Assembly: GCA_040752975.1 (NCBI GenBank)
Contig: JBFMHF010000013.1
Location: 14,942 to 78,941 of the forward strand
Direction: 5' to 3'
From: JADLDB01 sp040752975
Lineage (GTDB): Bacteria > Myxococcota > Myxococcia > Myxococcales > Myxococcaceae
Length of the DNA stretch: 64,000 nt
The notes under the pieces: generated by a model
Told to the model about the DNA's origin: nothing
What the model saw: only the letters and a program-made list of their open reading frames with translations
The model's database searches: none
Shown here: positions 38,349 through 46,822 of the stretch, in pieces
How the letters are laid out: every line of letters begins with the position of its first letter
Position numbering within the stretch: the stretch's first letter is position 1
Position numbers and translations under genes: made by a program

Positions 38349-39877
38349 CTTCGGGCGAAGAAGGAGCGGCGGCGGCGCCTGGTGAACGGGGATTGCCGTG
38401 GTGGGCGCTGGCGCTCCTCGTCGCAGCCCCGCGCCTGTTGGTGTTCCCCTGGAACGAGAACATGGCCGGTGACGCCATCGCCCGCACGTGGCTGGCCCAC
38501 CGCTGGCTCGAACACCCACACCTCATCGGCTCGTTCGATCAAGGGGGCCAGCAGTTCGGCCCGCTGCACATCTACCTCCTGGCGTTGTTCGAGTTGGCGA
38601 TTCCAGCCCTGGAGCTCTCCGGGCGGGTGCTGAGCCTGCTCGTCGGCGCGCTCACCGCGATCCCCCTCCATGCGCTGACGCGACGCCTCTTCGGCCGCGT
38701 CGCCGCCTCGTGGGCCGTCTTCGGCTTCGCTGTCTGGGGGCTCCACATCCAGGCGTCTACGACGGCGGCGAGCGAAGCGCTCAACCTCCTGCTGGTGGTC
38801 TGGGCGCTGGCCCTGGTCCAGGCCTGGCGCGAGGAGGGGAAGCATGAAGTGCTCCTCGCCGCCGCGCTGTTGGTCAACCTCGCGTGCGCCACGCGGTACG
38901 ACTCCTGGCTGCTCCTGCCCATCCTCACCGGGGTGGTGTGGCTGCGGCACCGTCGCTGGCAGACGGCGGCGTGGTTCGGCTTTGCCTCCAGCGCCTTCGC
39001 GCTCGCGTGGATGGCGGGCAACGCGCTCGATCGCGGGAATCCGCTCTTCCCCTTTGCCTTCATCGACGCGTTCCATCGCGAGTGGTACCCGCGGGAGGTC
39101 GCCGTCTGGGGAGAGGGGCTCTACCGGCTGATGTGCTTGCTGTTCTGGCCGGGCGCGGCGGTGCTCACCCTCACGCCGCTCGTCGCGCTCGCGGGCTTCT
39201 CTGGCCTCTGGCGCGCCTGGCGGGCCAGGAAGGACTTGCGCTGGCTGGTCTTCCTCGTGGTCTTCCCCGCGGCGCTCTACACCGGTCGCTCCGTCTTCCT
39301 GTCGAGCTTCGCCCCGCTGGTGCGCTTCACGATGAAGGAGGTGCTCCTGCTCCTACCCTTCGTCTGGTTCGGGGCGCAGCCGGTGCTGCGGCGGCTGGGG
39401 AAGCGTGGCGAACGGGTGCTGGTGGGCGTGGCGCTCTTCTGTGCCGTGGCGTGGCCCGCCTGGCTGGGGTGGTACTGCTTTCGCACGGAAGGAGCGGGTC
39501 CGGACACCCTGCGGGCGATCGCTCCCACCTCCACCAACGAGCGGCGACTGATGCGCGTGGCCGAGTGGCTCAAGGCGAATGCCGCGCCTGGCACAGACGG
39601 CCTGCTCTTCGATGAGGATCCGTCGGGGTACACCGACATCCAGATCGGCTTCTTCTCGGGCTTCCCCTACGAGCGCCAGGCACGGCGCCGCAGCAGCTTC
39701 TTCCAGGAGCGGCTGGCGACCAATCGCATCGGCTTCGTGGTGCGCTACGAGGGGGGTCGTCTGGAGCGCGAGGGCAGGCTCGTGGTGGAGGGCCGCCGGG
39801 TGACGTTCGATGGCCAGGTCTTCGAGGAGATCCCCGGCTTCGACGCGCCGGTCCACGTCTACCGGCGCGTCCCCTGA
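38345..39877 (+). CDS. Integral membrane glycosyltransferase, GT39/PMT-like
   Basis: 510 aa with about ten transmembrane helices and a C-terminal soluble part of about 110 residues. The first extracytoplasmic loop contains ENMAGDAIARTW, whose Asp corresponds to the catalytic Asp of GT-C enzymes (ArnT/PMT family). HIYLLALFELAIPALELSGR and SEALNLLLVVWALAL are typical helices. It would use a polyprenyl-phosphate sugar donor to modify lipid or protein outside the inner membrane. The start overlaps the kinase stop (ATGA), so it is co-translated with the regulator and perhaps under its control. Its 3' end overlaps the opposing TPR gene by 19 bases. Confidence 0.8.
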   Translation: MTSGEEGAAAAPGERGLPWWALALLVAAPRLLVFPWNENMAGDAIARTWLAHRWLEHPHLIGSFDQGGQQFGPLHIYLLALFELAIPALELSGRVLSLLVGALTAIPLHALTRRLFGRVAASWAVFGFAVWGLHIQASTTAASEALNLLLVVWALALVQAWREEGKHEVLLAAALLVNLACATRYDSWLLLPILTGVVWLRHRRWQTAAWFGFASSAFALAWMAGNALDRGNPLFPFAFIDAFHREWYPREVAVWGEGLYRLMCLLFWPGAAVLTLTPLVALAGFSGLWRAWRARKDLRWLVFLVVFPAALYTGRSVFLSSFAPLVRFTMKEVLLLLPFVWFGAQPVLRRLGKRGERVLVGVALFCAVAWPAWLGWYCFRTEGAGPDTLRAIAPTSTNERRLMRVAEWLKANAAPGTDGLLFDEDPSGYTDIQIGFFSGFPYERQARRRSSFFQERLATNRIGFVVRYEGGRLEREGRLVVEGRRVTFDGQVFEEIPGFDAPVHVYRRVP

Positions 39878-41058
39878 CGATTGTTGAGGAGCCGCTTCGC
39901 GTCCGCGACGCAGGGGTCATTCGCCTGGCCACGCTTCATCACCTCTCGGGCCTCGCGGTCGCTGCTCGCCTTGTCGCCCAGCTTCGCGAAGGCCAGAGCG
40001 AGGTTGTAGCGGGGCGAGGTGGCGTCGGGGTTCTTCTGCACCGCCTGGGTGAGGCGCGTCCTGGCTTCGGCGAGCTCGGCGGCGGAGCCCCCCTCCAGCA
40101 GCAGGACCGAGAGGTTGTTCACCGACTCCCAGCCCGCGCCAAGCTCGATGGCGCGGCGGTAGGCGACCTTGGCCGGCTCGGTCCAGCGGAGCGCGTCGTA
40201 GATGCAGCCCAGCTGGTGGTGGCAGCGCCAGTCGTTCGGCTTGAGCGCCAGCGCCTTCTGCACGCAGCGCTCGGCCTCCTCGAGGTCGGTCTGCATCGCG
40301 GCGAGCACCGAAGCAAAGCGCCAGCCGTCGGCGTCGTCCGGGGTGAGCTCGAGCTGCTGCTTCGCGTGCTCGCGAGCCGCCTTCACGTCGCCGCGGCGCA
40401 ACGCGAGGGCGGATCGGCGGGCACGGATGATGGCGACGTTGGGCAGGCGCTGCTCGGCGTTCTCCAGCACCTCGTCGGCGAGCTTCTCCTGGCCCGTGGA
40501 CGCCAGCACGTCGGCCAACGTCACCACCGCGTCGACGTGAGAGGGATCGCGCAGGACGCAGCGGGTCAGCATCGCCCCGGCGCCCTGGACGTCACCGCTG
40601 CGGAAGGCCGCGACGGTCTCGAGCACCTGCACGTCGGTTTGATCGGGCGCCAGGGTGTTGGCGGTGTGGAAGGCGTTGCGGGCCTCGCTCCAGCGCGAGT
40701 CCTGGGCGAGCAGCCGACCCAGGTTGGTCCAGGCGGGGGCGTAGGACTGATCGATCGACACGGCCTTCTCCAGTCGGACGAGCGCCTCCTTCGGAGAGCC
40801 CCGCACCTCGTCGGCGAGAGCCCGGAAGGTGAGCGCCTCGATGCGGGTGGGGTGGTGGGCCAGCACGCCGTCGAGCAACTCGATGGCCTTCTGCACCTGG
40901 CCCAGGGCCAGGGCGATGCGCGCGAGCCCGATGATGGGGAGGGGCGAGTGCCCCTGGTCCAATTGGTTGGCCTGGCGGTAGCACTCGGCGGCGCGGTCGA
41001 CGTCCTGCCGGGCCAGGTAGTTTTCGGCTTCGACGAGCAGGGGGGCGATGGTGATCAT
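39859..41058 (-). CDS. TPR protein
   Basis: 399 aa, almost all tetratricopeptide repeats of 34 residues. Clear units include AECYRQANQLDQGHSPLPIIG, AIELLDGVLAHHPTRIEALTFRA, ALVRLEKAVSIDQSYAPAWTNLG and AERCVQKALALKPNDWRCHHQLG. No signal peptide or membrane segment, so it is cytoplasmic. It starts 18 bases downstream of the Gly/Ala-rich gene and is probably co-transcribed with it, which suggests a chaperone or scaffold for that product (inference). The C-terminus is basic (NNRQGTRR). Confidence 0.85.
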   Translation of the reverse strand: MITIAPLLVEAENYLARQDVDRAAECYRQANQLDQGHSPLPIIGLARIALALGQVQKAIELLDGVLAHHPTRIEALTFRALADEVRGSPKEALVRLEKAVSIDQSYAPAWTNLGRLLAQDSRWSEARNAFHTANTLAPDQTDVQVLETVAAFRSGDVQGAGAMLTRCVLRDPSHVDAVVTLADVLASTGQEKLADEVLENAEQRLPNVAIIRARRSALALRRGDVKAAREHAKQQLELTPDDADGWRFASVLAAMQTDLEEAERCVQKALALKPNDWRCHHQLGCIYDALRWTEPAKVAYRRAIELGAGWESVNNLSVLLLEGGSAAELAEARTRLTQAVQKNPDATSPRYNLALAFAKLGDKASSDREAREVMKRGQANDPCVADAKRLLNNRQGTRR

Positions 41059-41076
41059 GGCGGTCCTCGTTCTCCG

Positions 41077-42387
41077 TCAGGCGGTGGCGACTTCGTCGTT
41101 GGGCACGGGGGCGTCCTGGAGCTCGCCCTCAGGGTTCGCTGGGACATCGCTCTCCTCCGCCCCTGGCAGCTTCGGCGCCTCCGCGGGCGGGGTGAAGAGC
41201 GGCTTGAAGGTGTTGAGGATGCTGAACGCGTGCGAGCCATCGCCCTTGCCGCCGCCGAAGAGGTTGGCGATGCCCTTGAAGATGTTGCCGAAGAAGTCGC
41301 CGATGCCCTTCACCACGGAGCCGACGACGCTGCCGATGGCGCTGACGACGCCGCCGACGATGGCGACGCCCGCGCCGAGGATGCCGGCGATCGCGGAGCC
41401 GACGTCCTTGAAGTCGATCTCGAAGTCGATCTTCAGGAAGGCGCCGATGCCGAGCGCGGCGCCGATGCCGGCGGAGAACTTGAACTTCCCGTCCTCCAGG
41501 CCGGCGTGGAACTCGGCCTTCGCACCGACACCGACCCACGCTTCAGCCTCGATGCCGTACTTCAGAGGTCCCACGCCGCCCTTTGCTGAGAAACCAGCGT
41601 GGGCCCCAGCGAAGGCACCAGCGGATCCTTCGATGACGGCCTTGGGGGGATCGTAGGAAATCCCCACGTGGCCGCTCGCCGTCGCGCCGCTGCCTGCCTC
41701 GGCGACGGCGCTGGCTTCACCGGAGACGAGCCCGCCCAGCAGGGTGGCGTCGGCGTTGGCCTCGGCCTTGGCCTTGGCGCCCGCTTCGGCCATGGCGGCA
41801 GCGTCGGCCCCCTTGTGGTTGGCCATGACGTAAGCCGCTCCCCGTGCGTAGGCCTCCGCCGAGACACCAACATGTGCGCGGAGGGAGCCCAGAGGAGTGT
41901 GGAACTCGCCTGCAGTCTCGGCCCGGACACCCACGGACGCTTCCGCGCTGCCTTCGACGCCGACGCCATCGGGTCCCGCCCACGCCCGGCCCGTCGCGTC
42001 CGCCTTCGCCCACGCATCCGCCTGGGCCGAGCCGCGACCGGAGACGCCGCCCGCCTGGAAGGAGCCCTGGGCCTGCGCGTGGGCATGTTCCCCAGCGTGG
42101 GCGCTACCAGAGGTCTGCGCGCTGGGGACGAAGACGCCGGCTACCCTGACCAGCACGTCGAGGAGGCTCTGAGGCTGATCCTTGATCGCAGCGCCGAAGA
42201 TGCTCTCGGCCCCCGGGATGAATCCGAAGATCGCCGCGAGGGGATTGGGCTGCTCGCCGCTCCACTGTCCGACGCTGCTCGCGCCACCCGCGCTGGGCTT
42301 GGCGAACGTGGGGGCCGCGTTGCCGGCGTCATCGAAGCCGAAAGTGGGAACGTGGAAGTTGAAGCCGCCAACCTTGAAGTCGGACAC
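41077..42387 (-). CDS. Gly/Ala-rich repetitive protein, candidate secreted or membrane-active factor
   Basis: 436 aa. No Sec signal. The N-terminus (MSDFKVGGFNFHVPTFGF) is followed by about 230 residues in which Ala alternates with other residues (AHAGEHAHAQAQGSF, AEAGAKAKAEANADA), a pattern of extended beta or fibre structure. The segment GAALGIGAFLKIDFEIDF leads into a long Gly/Val/Ile amphipathic hydrophobic run (IAGILGAGVAIVGGVVSAIG and onward) that could insert into membranes. Such Ala-alternating leaders occur in myxobacterial and polymorphic-toxin-like proteins. It is followed by a TPR gene. Function not recognised; export by a non-Sec route is inference. Confidence 0.55.
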   Translation of the reverse strand: MSDFKVGGFNFHVPTFGFDDAGNAAPTFAKPSAGGASSVGQWSGEQPNPLAAIFGFIPGAESIFGAAIKDQPQSLLDVLVRVAGVFVPSAQTSGSAHAGEHAHAQAQGSFQAGGVSGRGSAQADAWAKADATGRAWAGPDGVGVEGSAEASVGVRAETAGEFHTPLGSLRAHVGVSAEAYARGAAYVMANHKGADAAAMAEAGAKAKAEANADATLLGGLVSGEASAVAEAGSGATASGHVGISYDPPKAVIEGSAGAFAGAHAGFSAKGGVGPLKYGIEAEAWVGVGAKAEFHAGLEDGKFKFSAGIGAALGIGAFLKIDFEIDFKDVGSAIAGILGAGVAIVGGVVSAIGSVVGSVVKGIGDFFGNIFKGIANLFGGGKGDGSHAFSILNTFKPLFTPPAEAPKLPGAEESDVPANPEGELQDAPVPNDEVATA

Positions 42388-42531
42388 GGTAAGCCTCCGT
42401 AGGTGCTGCGTGGTGGACGGGGCTTGTGCAGGCGGGGTGCCGGGGTGGTTGTCGCGACGGTTCGGGGGGTTACGGGCGATCCGCCCGTCCCGGAAGCAGC
42501 AGGGCGGTCCCGTGCGACGGATGAAGGCGGC

Positions 42532-42957
42532 CTACGACTGCTCAGGCCGCGGCTGGGCGTCGAGCCATGACTGCAGGATGAGCGAGGCCGCAACCTGGTC
42601 GATGACTGCGCGTCGCTTCTTCCGAGAGACGTCCGCCTCCAGGAGCGCGCGCTCGGCGGACACCGTTGTGAGTCGCTCGTCTTGATAGAGGACCGGGAGC
42701 TTCGTTTCTACCTGCAGCGCGTCGCCGAACTTCCGGGTGGCGGCGGCGCGAGGGCCTTCGGTGCCGTCCATGTTGAGCGGCAGGCCGAGGATGAAGCGGT
42801 CGGCACCCAGGTCCTGCGCCAGAGCAGCGAGCTCGGCGATGTCCTTCTTCAGGCTGCGGCGCTCGAGGGTCTTGAGGCCCTGGGCCGTGAGGCCAAGCTC
42901 GTCGCTGACGGCGATGCCAATCGTCTTGGTGCCCAGGTCGAGTCCGACAGCGCGCAT
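42532..42957 (-). CDS. ruvX: Putative pre-16S rRNA nuclease / Holliday junction resolvase-like RuvX (YqgF)
   Basis: 141 aa RNase H-like protein of normal length. Conserved acidic sites: GLDLGTKTIGIAVSD at the N-terminus, the LPLNMDG segment near 60, DERLTT near 95 and the C-terminal Asp in VIDQVAASLIL. YqgF is implicated in 16S rRNA 5'-end maturation. It is housekeeping and unrelated in function to its neighbours. A strong hairpin (42972-43005) separates it from the upstream TPR/coiled-coil pair, so it probably has its own promoter or low read-through transcription. Confidence 0.95.
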   Translation of the reverse strand: MRAVGLDLGTKTIGIAVSDELGLTAQGLKTLERRSLKKDIAELAALAQDLGADRFILGLPLNMDGTEGPRAAATRKFGDALQVETKLPVLYQDERLTTVSAERALLEADVSRKKRRAVIDQVAASLILQSWLDAQPRPEQS

Positions 42958-42971
42958 GGAGGACGAAACTA

Positions 42972-43005
42972 CCCCCAGAGCTCACTCGAAAGTGAACCCT
43001 GGGGG
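42972..43005 (-). terminator. Hairpin downstream of the SycD-like gene
   Basis: CCCCCAGAGCTCACT (42972-42986) pairs with AGTGAACCCTGGGGG (42991-43005): 15 positions with two mismatches and the stable tetraloop CGAA. On the minus strand it lies 25 bases past the TPR gene stop and is followed by a short TAGTTTCG tail. It should end the 44522-43030 transcript before ruvX. Confidence 0.65.
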
Positions 43006-43029
43006 CGGGCATCTTCTTTCGTGTCGAAG

Positions 43030-43416
43030 CTACTGGTTGAGCAGCGCTTTCGCCTGCATGCCGGCGTCGGACTGCGCGAAACTGGGGTCAGCAAGCGCCT
43101 TCCGCACCAGCTCCCGTCCGCTTGGCTGCCCCTTGCGAATCTGCAGCTCCCCCAGCCAGGCCTGAGCCGCGGAGTGCGTGGGGTCCTTGCGCAGGCACTC
43201 CTGAAAGGACTCCTCTGCCTTCGCGAAGTTCCCGGCGGTCCGGTGCACGAAGCCCAGTGCTGCCCACATCGACGGGTCGTCCGGGTTGAGGGTCGTCAGT
43301 CCTTCGAAGACGGCCAGCGCCCCTTCGAAGTCTTCGGCTCCAAGAAGATCCACTCCTACCTGCGCGATCGACCCGGCCTCTTCTGCCGTCAGTCCCAGCT
43401 GTTGAGCGAAGTTCAT
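43030..43416 (-). CDS. Small TPR protein resembling class II type III secretion chaperones (SycD/LcrH-like)
   Basis: 128 aa. It contains about three TPRs: GVDLLGAEDFEGALAVFEGL, DPSMWAALGFVHRTAGNFAK and HSAAQAWLGELQIRKGQPSG. The small size, the 25-residue helical N-terminus before the first repeat and the GK/GDxExAL-x-x-F-x-x-L style recall SycD/LcrH/IpgC, chaperones of type III translocators. It follows the coiled-coil gene by eight bases, the arrangement expected for chaperone and client. No other type III genes are in this window, so a generic TPR adaptor is the main alternative. Confidence 0.6.
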   Translation of the reverse strand: MNFAQQLGLTAEEAGSIAQVGVDLLGAEDFEGALAVFEGLTTLNPDDPSMWAALGFVHRTAGNFAKAEESFQECLRKDPTHSAAQAWLGELQIRKGQPSGRELVRKALADPSFAQSDAGMQAKALLNQ

Positions 43417-43424
43417 GGCGTCTC

Positions 43425-44522
43425 CTAGCGAATGTTCTGAATCGCAGACATTTGGAGCTTGTGGTACATTGCCGCAAGATTCTGGATCATGTTCTGAAGC
43501 CGCTCGAGCATCTTGCTCATCGTCGACTGCAGGCGCTCAAGCTTCATCAGCCGCCCCTCGAGTTCCTTCAGCTTCTTCGGGTCCTCTTCCTTGCCCATCT
43601 GCGCAATGACCTGGTCAATCTGCTCCTCGATCGAGCCGAGCGCGTTGGTGATCCGCTCCGTGGAGCGCGTCAGCGGGTCCCCTCCGGTGACCTCCCCCAT
43701 GTCCATCTTGATGGGCTGCTTGACGAGTGTGTCGGTGTCGGAAGCGGGAGCGGGCTTCTTCTCGATCTCTTTCCCACCGACAGGGTTTTTGGGGGCGTCC
43801 ACGCCGGTTTGCGGCCCCGCTCCTGAGGCAGCGTTCGACTGGCTGCTGGTTGCGGACTGCTGAGATTTCGACGCACCGCGAGCCTCTGCCTCGAGGTCGG
43901 CCTTCTTCTTCTCGAGCGTCGCAATCCGCTGCTCGAGAGATGAGATCGAGATCGCGCCGTTCTGAAAGTCCCCCGTGAGCTTGACCAGTTCGGCCTTGAT
44001 CCGTGGGTTCTGGAGGATTCCCGCGGCGAATTTCGCCTCCTCGGGAATACCAAAGGGGAAACGACCACCAGCGCCAGCGCTGTAGAGGATGTCCTTCTGC
44101 CAGATGACCCCGTCCCCCGCGTTGATGTTGTCCCCGTCGACCATCTTGATGAGGTCCGCGAGCTTGTACGGGGTGCCATTGAAGTAGAACTCCTGGTTCA
44201 GGAACTTCAGCTCCTCGTTGATCTTCGTGTACTCAGGGTTCGACTTGAGCTTCTCGAGCGGGTCGGGTGTGGCGTATCCCGGAGCCTTGCCCTGGGACAG
44301 GGCGAGCTGCACGAAGCTCTCGAAGGCCTTGATGTTCCGGTCCGCCACTTCCTTCGACGTTGACTCGCGCGTCTTCAGGTACAACTCGACGATCTGGCGC
44401 TCCGTCGGGGACAGCTTCTCGATCTGCGCCTGAATCCCACCGTCCTTCTTCACCTCGTTGAGGTCACGGTACGTGAGGTTCCAGGCAAGCTCCGGATTGC
44501 TGAGTTTCAGTTCGACGGTCAT
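43425..44522 (-). CDS. Coiled-coil protein, candidate secretion substrate
   Basis: 365 aa from ATG 44522 (AGGAAACC just upstream). No Sec signal and no membrane helix. Helical N-terminal domain to about 90, a central domain with KLADLIKMVDGDNINAGDG, coiled coil at about 205-230 (SLEQRIATLEKKKADLEAEA), a low-complexity Ser/Gln/Pro linker at about 232-280, then a long C-terminal coiled coil ending KLQMSAIQNIR. A terminal helix of this kind is common in type III needle, filament and translocator proteins, and the next gene encodes an SycD-like TPR protein. Family not recognised; secretion is inference from this pairing. Confidence 0.55.
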   Translation of the reverse strand: MTVELKLSNPELAWNLTYRDLNEVKKDGGIQAQIEKLSPTERQIVELYLKTRESTSKEVADRNIKAFESFVQLALSQGKAPGYATPDPLEKLKSNPEYTKINEELKFLNQEFYFNGTPYKLADLIKMVDGDNINAGDGVIWQKDILYSAGAGGRFPFGIPEEAKFAAGILQNPRIKAELVKLTGDFQNGAISISSLEQRIATLEKKKADLEAEARGASKSQQSATSSQSNAASGAGPQTGVDAPKNPVGGKEIEKKPAPASDTDTLVKQPIKMDMGEVTGGDPLTRSTERITNALGSIEEQIDQVIAQMGKEEDPKKLKELEGRLMKLERLQSTMSKMLERLQNMIQNLAAMYHKLQMSAIQNIR

Positions 44523-44732
44523 ATGGGTTTCCTTTGCTACGGCGGGTGTGCGGACGGCTTGAGCAGGAGTTGTGCCCGCGCCACTCACTCAGTAACGGCG
44601 CGAATTTTCAGGGATTTGCCCGCGAGACAGCGTCCCGAGTGCTGGACGCACGTTTGGACGCGCGGTGCGTCACGATGAGCGGCGATCGGTCTTTTCACCT
44701 CCGGCAACCATTCAGTCCGGGAGGCGTTCTCG

Positions 44733-45617
44733 ATGACGCGGATACTCCAGGCAGTGACGGTTGCGGCGGTGGTGGGGCTCTCAGCGCCTGCATTGGCGTG
44801 CTCGCGCCACTACCACCACGGCTCGGTGGGCATCTCGCTGGGCAACATCTTCCTCGGCTTCAGCACGGCGTCGGTCCCGTGCAGCGCGCCGGTCGTCGTG
44901 GCGCCGCAGCCGGTCTACGTCGCGCCGCCTCCCACGGTGTACGTGCCGCCGCCCGCGCCGGTGTACGTCGCTCCCCCGCCGCCGGTGTACCAGCCGCCGC
45001 CCGTCGTGATGGCGCCGCCTCCCGTCGCGTACGTCGCGCCCTCCGCTGTCTACGTGCCGACGCCTCCGCCCGTCGTCGTCGCCCCCACGGCGCCTCCCAT
45101 GGTCGCCGCTCCCATGGCGGCGCCGGCTCCCCCTGCTGCCGCGGCCTCTGTCTCGGTGGAAGTCGAAAAGAAGGCGCCTCCCAGGCCTGCGTTCCTCGGG
45201 CTCAAGTACCTCGGCGGCTCGGCGGCTCTTGTCGACTGGACGAGCGGCATGGACCTGTCCGGCCTCGGCTACGCCCACTCGTTTGGCCTCGAGACGCGCT
45301 TCACCAACTGGTTCGCGCTGCGCAGCGACTTCGAGATGCGCTCTGACAGCCGCTCGTGGGATCTCCTCGGCGCCAAGCTGTGGGTCCCGACGAGGACCTT
45401 CAAGCCCTACATCTCCGCGTCCCTCGCGATGACCGAGGCCTACGCCATGCCAGGCAAGATGCACTGGGGCGTCGTCGGCGCGGCCGGCATCGACATCTGG
45501 TTGGGCAAGCACTTCTTCATCGAGGCCGAGGCCCGCTACCGCGTCAGCCCCGGCGACTGCTGCCGCGACCAACCGCACCTCACCGGCCTCATCGGCGCCG
45601 GCGTGGCGTTCTTCTAG
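44733..45617 (+). CDS. Exported Pro/Val-rich protein with outer-membrane beta-barrel domain
   Basis: 294 aa. Signal peptide 1-22 (cleaved after PALA). Residues of about 50-125 are a low-complexity region of short repeats of the type VYVxPPP, probably extended and periplasmic or surface exposed. The C-terminal ~150 residues have alternating strands (FGLETRFTNWFALRSDFEM, HFFIEAEARYRVS) and end in Phe, typical of small OmpA-like barrels. A Cys pair (GDCCRD) lies in a late loop. Similar Pro-rich outer-membrane proteins are common in myxobacteria, but their role is unknown. GGGAGG lies upstream of the ATG. Confidence 0.7.
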   Translation: MTRILQAVTVAAVVGLSAPALACSRHYHHGSVGISLGNIFLGFSTASVPCSAPVVVAPQPVYVAPPPTVYVPPPAPVYVAPPPPVYQPPPVVMAPPPVAYVAPSAVYVPTPPPVVVAPTAPPMVAAPMAAPAPPAAAASVSVEVEKKAPPRPAFLGLKYLGGSAALVDWTSGMDLSGLGYAHSFGLETRFTNWFALRSDFEMRSDSRSWDLLGAKLWVPTRTFKPYISASLAMTEAYAMPGKMHWGVVGAAGIDIWLGKHFFIEAEARYRVSPGDCCRDQPHLTGLIGAGVAFF

Positions 45618-45630
45618 CGAGCCAGGAGCT

Positions 45631-46791
45631 TCACCGCGGCCGGAAGTGGCGCGCGAAGTCGATGCGCTCGCCAATGGGTGGGTGCGACATCCCCTTGAGC
45701 ACCAACCAGCGCGGCGGCTCTGGGTCCATCTTGTTCACCCGCGCCGCCTTCACCAGCATCGACGAGAAGGCGGCCGGATCGCCGGTCAGCTGCATCGCGT
45801 AGCGATCCGCGGCCCACTCCCTCCGCCGCGACACCAGGCCGCTCACCGGGCCTGCTGCGCTCATCGACAGATCGAACACCAGGAGGATGAGCGGCAACGC
45901 GCGGATGTCAGCGCGCTCGGAGATTCCAAACCAGCCGCGCTTCGCCGAGCGCCGGAAGAGCCACTCCACCAGCCCCAGGAAGGCGAAGAGCGCCAGCGCC
46001 GACATCACCCGCGCAGCCCATCGGGATTCGTGTACGTGTCCTGACTCGTGGGCCACCGCCGCGAGGATCTCCTCCTCGCTCAGGTTCTTCAGCATCGCGT
46101 CGTTGAGCACGATGGTGCGCGTCGGCCCGGTCCCCGCGAAGTAGGCCTGCAACCGCACCGTGCGCGACAGGGTCTCGTCCACCAGCACGTCCGAGACCTC
46201 CACACCCGCCTGTTTCGTCAGCGCCAGGATGCGTGCGCGCAGCGGTCCTTCCGGCAGAGGCTGCTGCTCGACGTAGAGGCGGCTGCGGTACGGGTCCAGC
46301 GCCGCCGACGCGCTCATCACCACCGTGGCCACCAGCCCCATCACCCACCACCAGTGGGTGAGCCGCCTCGCCAGCCCGAAGAGCCCGAAGGCCAGCGACA
46401 GCACGGCCAGCGCCGTGAAGAGGTGGGCCTTGAACGAGTCGAGGGCAAACACCCAGGGCGAACTCGTCGAAAGCCCGTACTGGTGCTCCCGCACGAAGCC
46501 GAACCAGATGTCGGTGGGCAAGGTCACCACGCTGAAGAGCGCGAACAGCAGCAGCGCGAAGACGATCGTCGGCCCCCACCCCGGGCCCTTCCACACCCGA
46601 TCCAGCACCGCCGACTTCCAGCGCGCGGTGAGTCGCACCGCGAGCCGGTACAGGGGCGCCGTCAGGAAGCGCACCACCAGCACCAGCACCAGCGGCCAGA
46701 GGAGGGTGTCGACGGCTTCGAAGGTGTAGCGGGGCGCGTGGTACGCCTTCACCTCGGCCAGCTCCGCGGCGGTGAAGACGGGCTCCGTCAC
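45631..46791 (-). CDS. M48 family zinc metallopeptidase (Ste24/CAAX-protease-like)
   Basis: 386 aa, membrane integral. Four to five helices precede the catalytic part, as in Ste24. The zinc motif is H-E-S-G-H (AVAHESGHVHESRW), with the downstream third ligand in EWAADRYAMQLTG. The N-terminal Peptidase_M48_N-like segment runs to about 180. In bacteria such enzymes probably act in envelope protein quality control; prenylated substrates are unlikely. The gene converges on the barrel-protein gene with 13 bases between stops, and its start is about 30 bases downstream of the TPR lipoprotein gene on the same strand. Confidence 0.9.
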   Translation of the reverse strand: MTEPVFTAAELAEVKAYHAPRYTFEAVDTLLWPLVLVLVVRFLTAPLYRLAVRLTARWKSAVLDRVWKGPGWGPTIVFALLLFALFSVVTLPTDIWFGFVREHQYGLSTSSPWVFALDSFKAHLFTALAVLSLAFGLFGLARRLTHWWWVMGLVATVVMSASAALDPYRSRLYVEQQPLPEGPLRARILALTKQAGVEVSDVLVDETLSRTVRLQAYFAGTGPTRTIVLNDAMLKNLSEEEILAAVAHESGHVHESRWAARVMSALALFAFLGLVEWLFRRSAKRGWFGISERADIRALPLILLVFDLSMSAAGPVSGLVSRRREWAADRYAMQLTGDPAAFSSMLVKAARVNKMDPEPPRWLVLKGMSHPPIGERIDFARHFRPR

Positions 46792-46822
46792 GCGACGGAA
46801 GCTAGCGCAGCAGGTGGCGTCG

